From positions 1 through 5,523 of the forward strand of contig WQTL01000327.1 in NCBI GenBank assembly GCA_009786275.1: DNA of 5,523 nucleotides, written 5' to 3'. The notes below the pieces were generated by a model. The model was not told the DNA's origin and did not search any database. It saw only the letters and a list, made by a program, of their open reading frames with translations. The position numbers and the translations under genes are program-made. The stretch comes from Bacillota bacterium (lineage in GTDB: Bacteria > Bacillota > Clostridia > Oscillospirales > Acutalibacteraceae). This document shows, in pieces, positions 5,331-5,523 of the stretch (position 1 is the first letter of the stretch; each line of letters starts with the position of its first letter).

Positions 5331-5523
5331 CTAATGCGCCTCGTCCCAGCTTTCGCCCAGGCTGACCTGCGCCACCAGGGGGACGGAGAGGGCCGCGGCT
5401 GCCTCCATCTCCTCCTTCAGCAGGGCCGCGACGGCCTGCGCCTCCGCCGGGGGGGCCTCGGCGACCAGCTCGTCGTGCACCTGGAGGATCAGCTGCGCTT
5501 GAAAACCCTCGCGGGACAGGCGG
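5331..5523 (-). CDS. polA: DNA polymerase I, C-terminal end (gene continues beyond the window)
   Basis: This is the last 63 residues of DNA polymerase I, which fills gaps and removes RNA primers in replication and repair. The fragment contains polymerase motif C, LQVHDELV, at visible residues 13-20, including the catalytic His-Asp-Glu of the palm domain. It ends with VPLVAQVSLGESWDEAH before TAG (complement of 5331-5333), matching the characteristic VPL...NWDEAH tail of family A polymerases. The frame is open to the window edge, so the rest of the gene lies past 5523. It is separated from rsmD by 101 bases, and rsmD has its own promoter; no convincing terminator was found between them, so read-through from polA is possible. 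Confidence 0.95.
   Translation of the reverse strand, partial: RLSREGFQAQLILQVHDELVAEAPPAEAQAVAALLKEEMEAAAALSVPLVAQVSLGESWDEAH

Overview
The window reads as chromosome of a GC-rich anaerobic Firmicute, most likely a gut-type Clostridia of the Oscillospirales or Christensenellales kind. This placement is inferred from an oxygen-sensitive pyruvate formate-lyase system, high-GC genes and a polA / rsmD / coaD neighbourhood. No taxonomic marker gene is present, so it stays tentative.

Left part, plus strand (1-2508): the 3' three-quarters of pflB (pyruvate formate-lyase, cut by the window edge) is followed after 13 bases by a complete pflA (its radical-SAM activase). Together they form the usual two-gene unit that cleaves pyruvate to acetyl-CoA and formate without oxygen.

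Middle (2509-2676): a convergent intergenic region. It holds a perfect 27-base inverted repeat in which each arm is itself a hairpin, then a strong GC-rich stem-loop that fits a terminator for the minus-strand genes arriving from the right.

Right part, minus strand, reading from 5523 down to 2677: the 3' end of polA; a 97-base gap with a good sigma-70-type promoter; rsmD (16S rRNA G966 methyltransferase); an MNT nucleotidyltransferase gene; a HEPN-domain gene; coaD (phosphopantetheine adenylyltransferase); a 70-base AT-rich gap with phased CGATAA repeats; and a 240-residue alanine/glutamate-rich coiled-coil protein of unknown function. From rsmD to coaD the genes overlap or nearly touch, so they look like one translationally coupled transcript.

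The main point of interest is the MNT-HEPN pair, a gene arrangement known from MntA-HepT-type toxin-antitoxin systems. It sits exactly between rsmD and coaD, which are usually direct neighbours in Firmicutes, and coaD's start overlaps the HEPN stop. The pair is about 49% GC against about 62-80% in sampled stretches of its neighbours, which points to later acquisition. The MNT protein has the full GS-X10-D-X-D motif, but the HEPN protein shows no R-X4-6-H RNase motif, so a toxic RNase role cannot be assumed.
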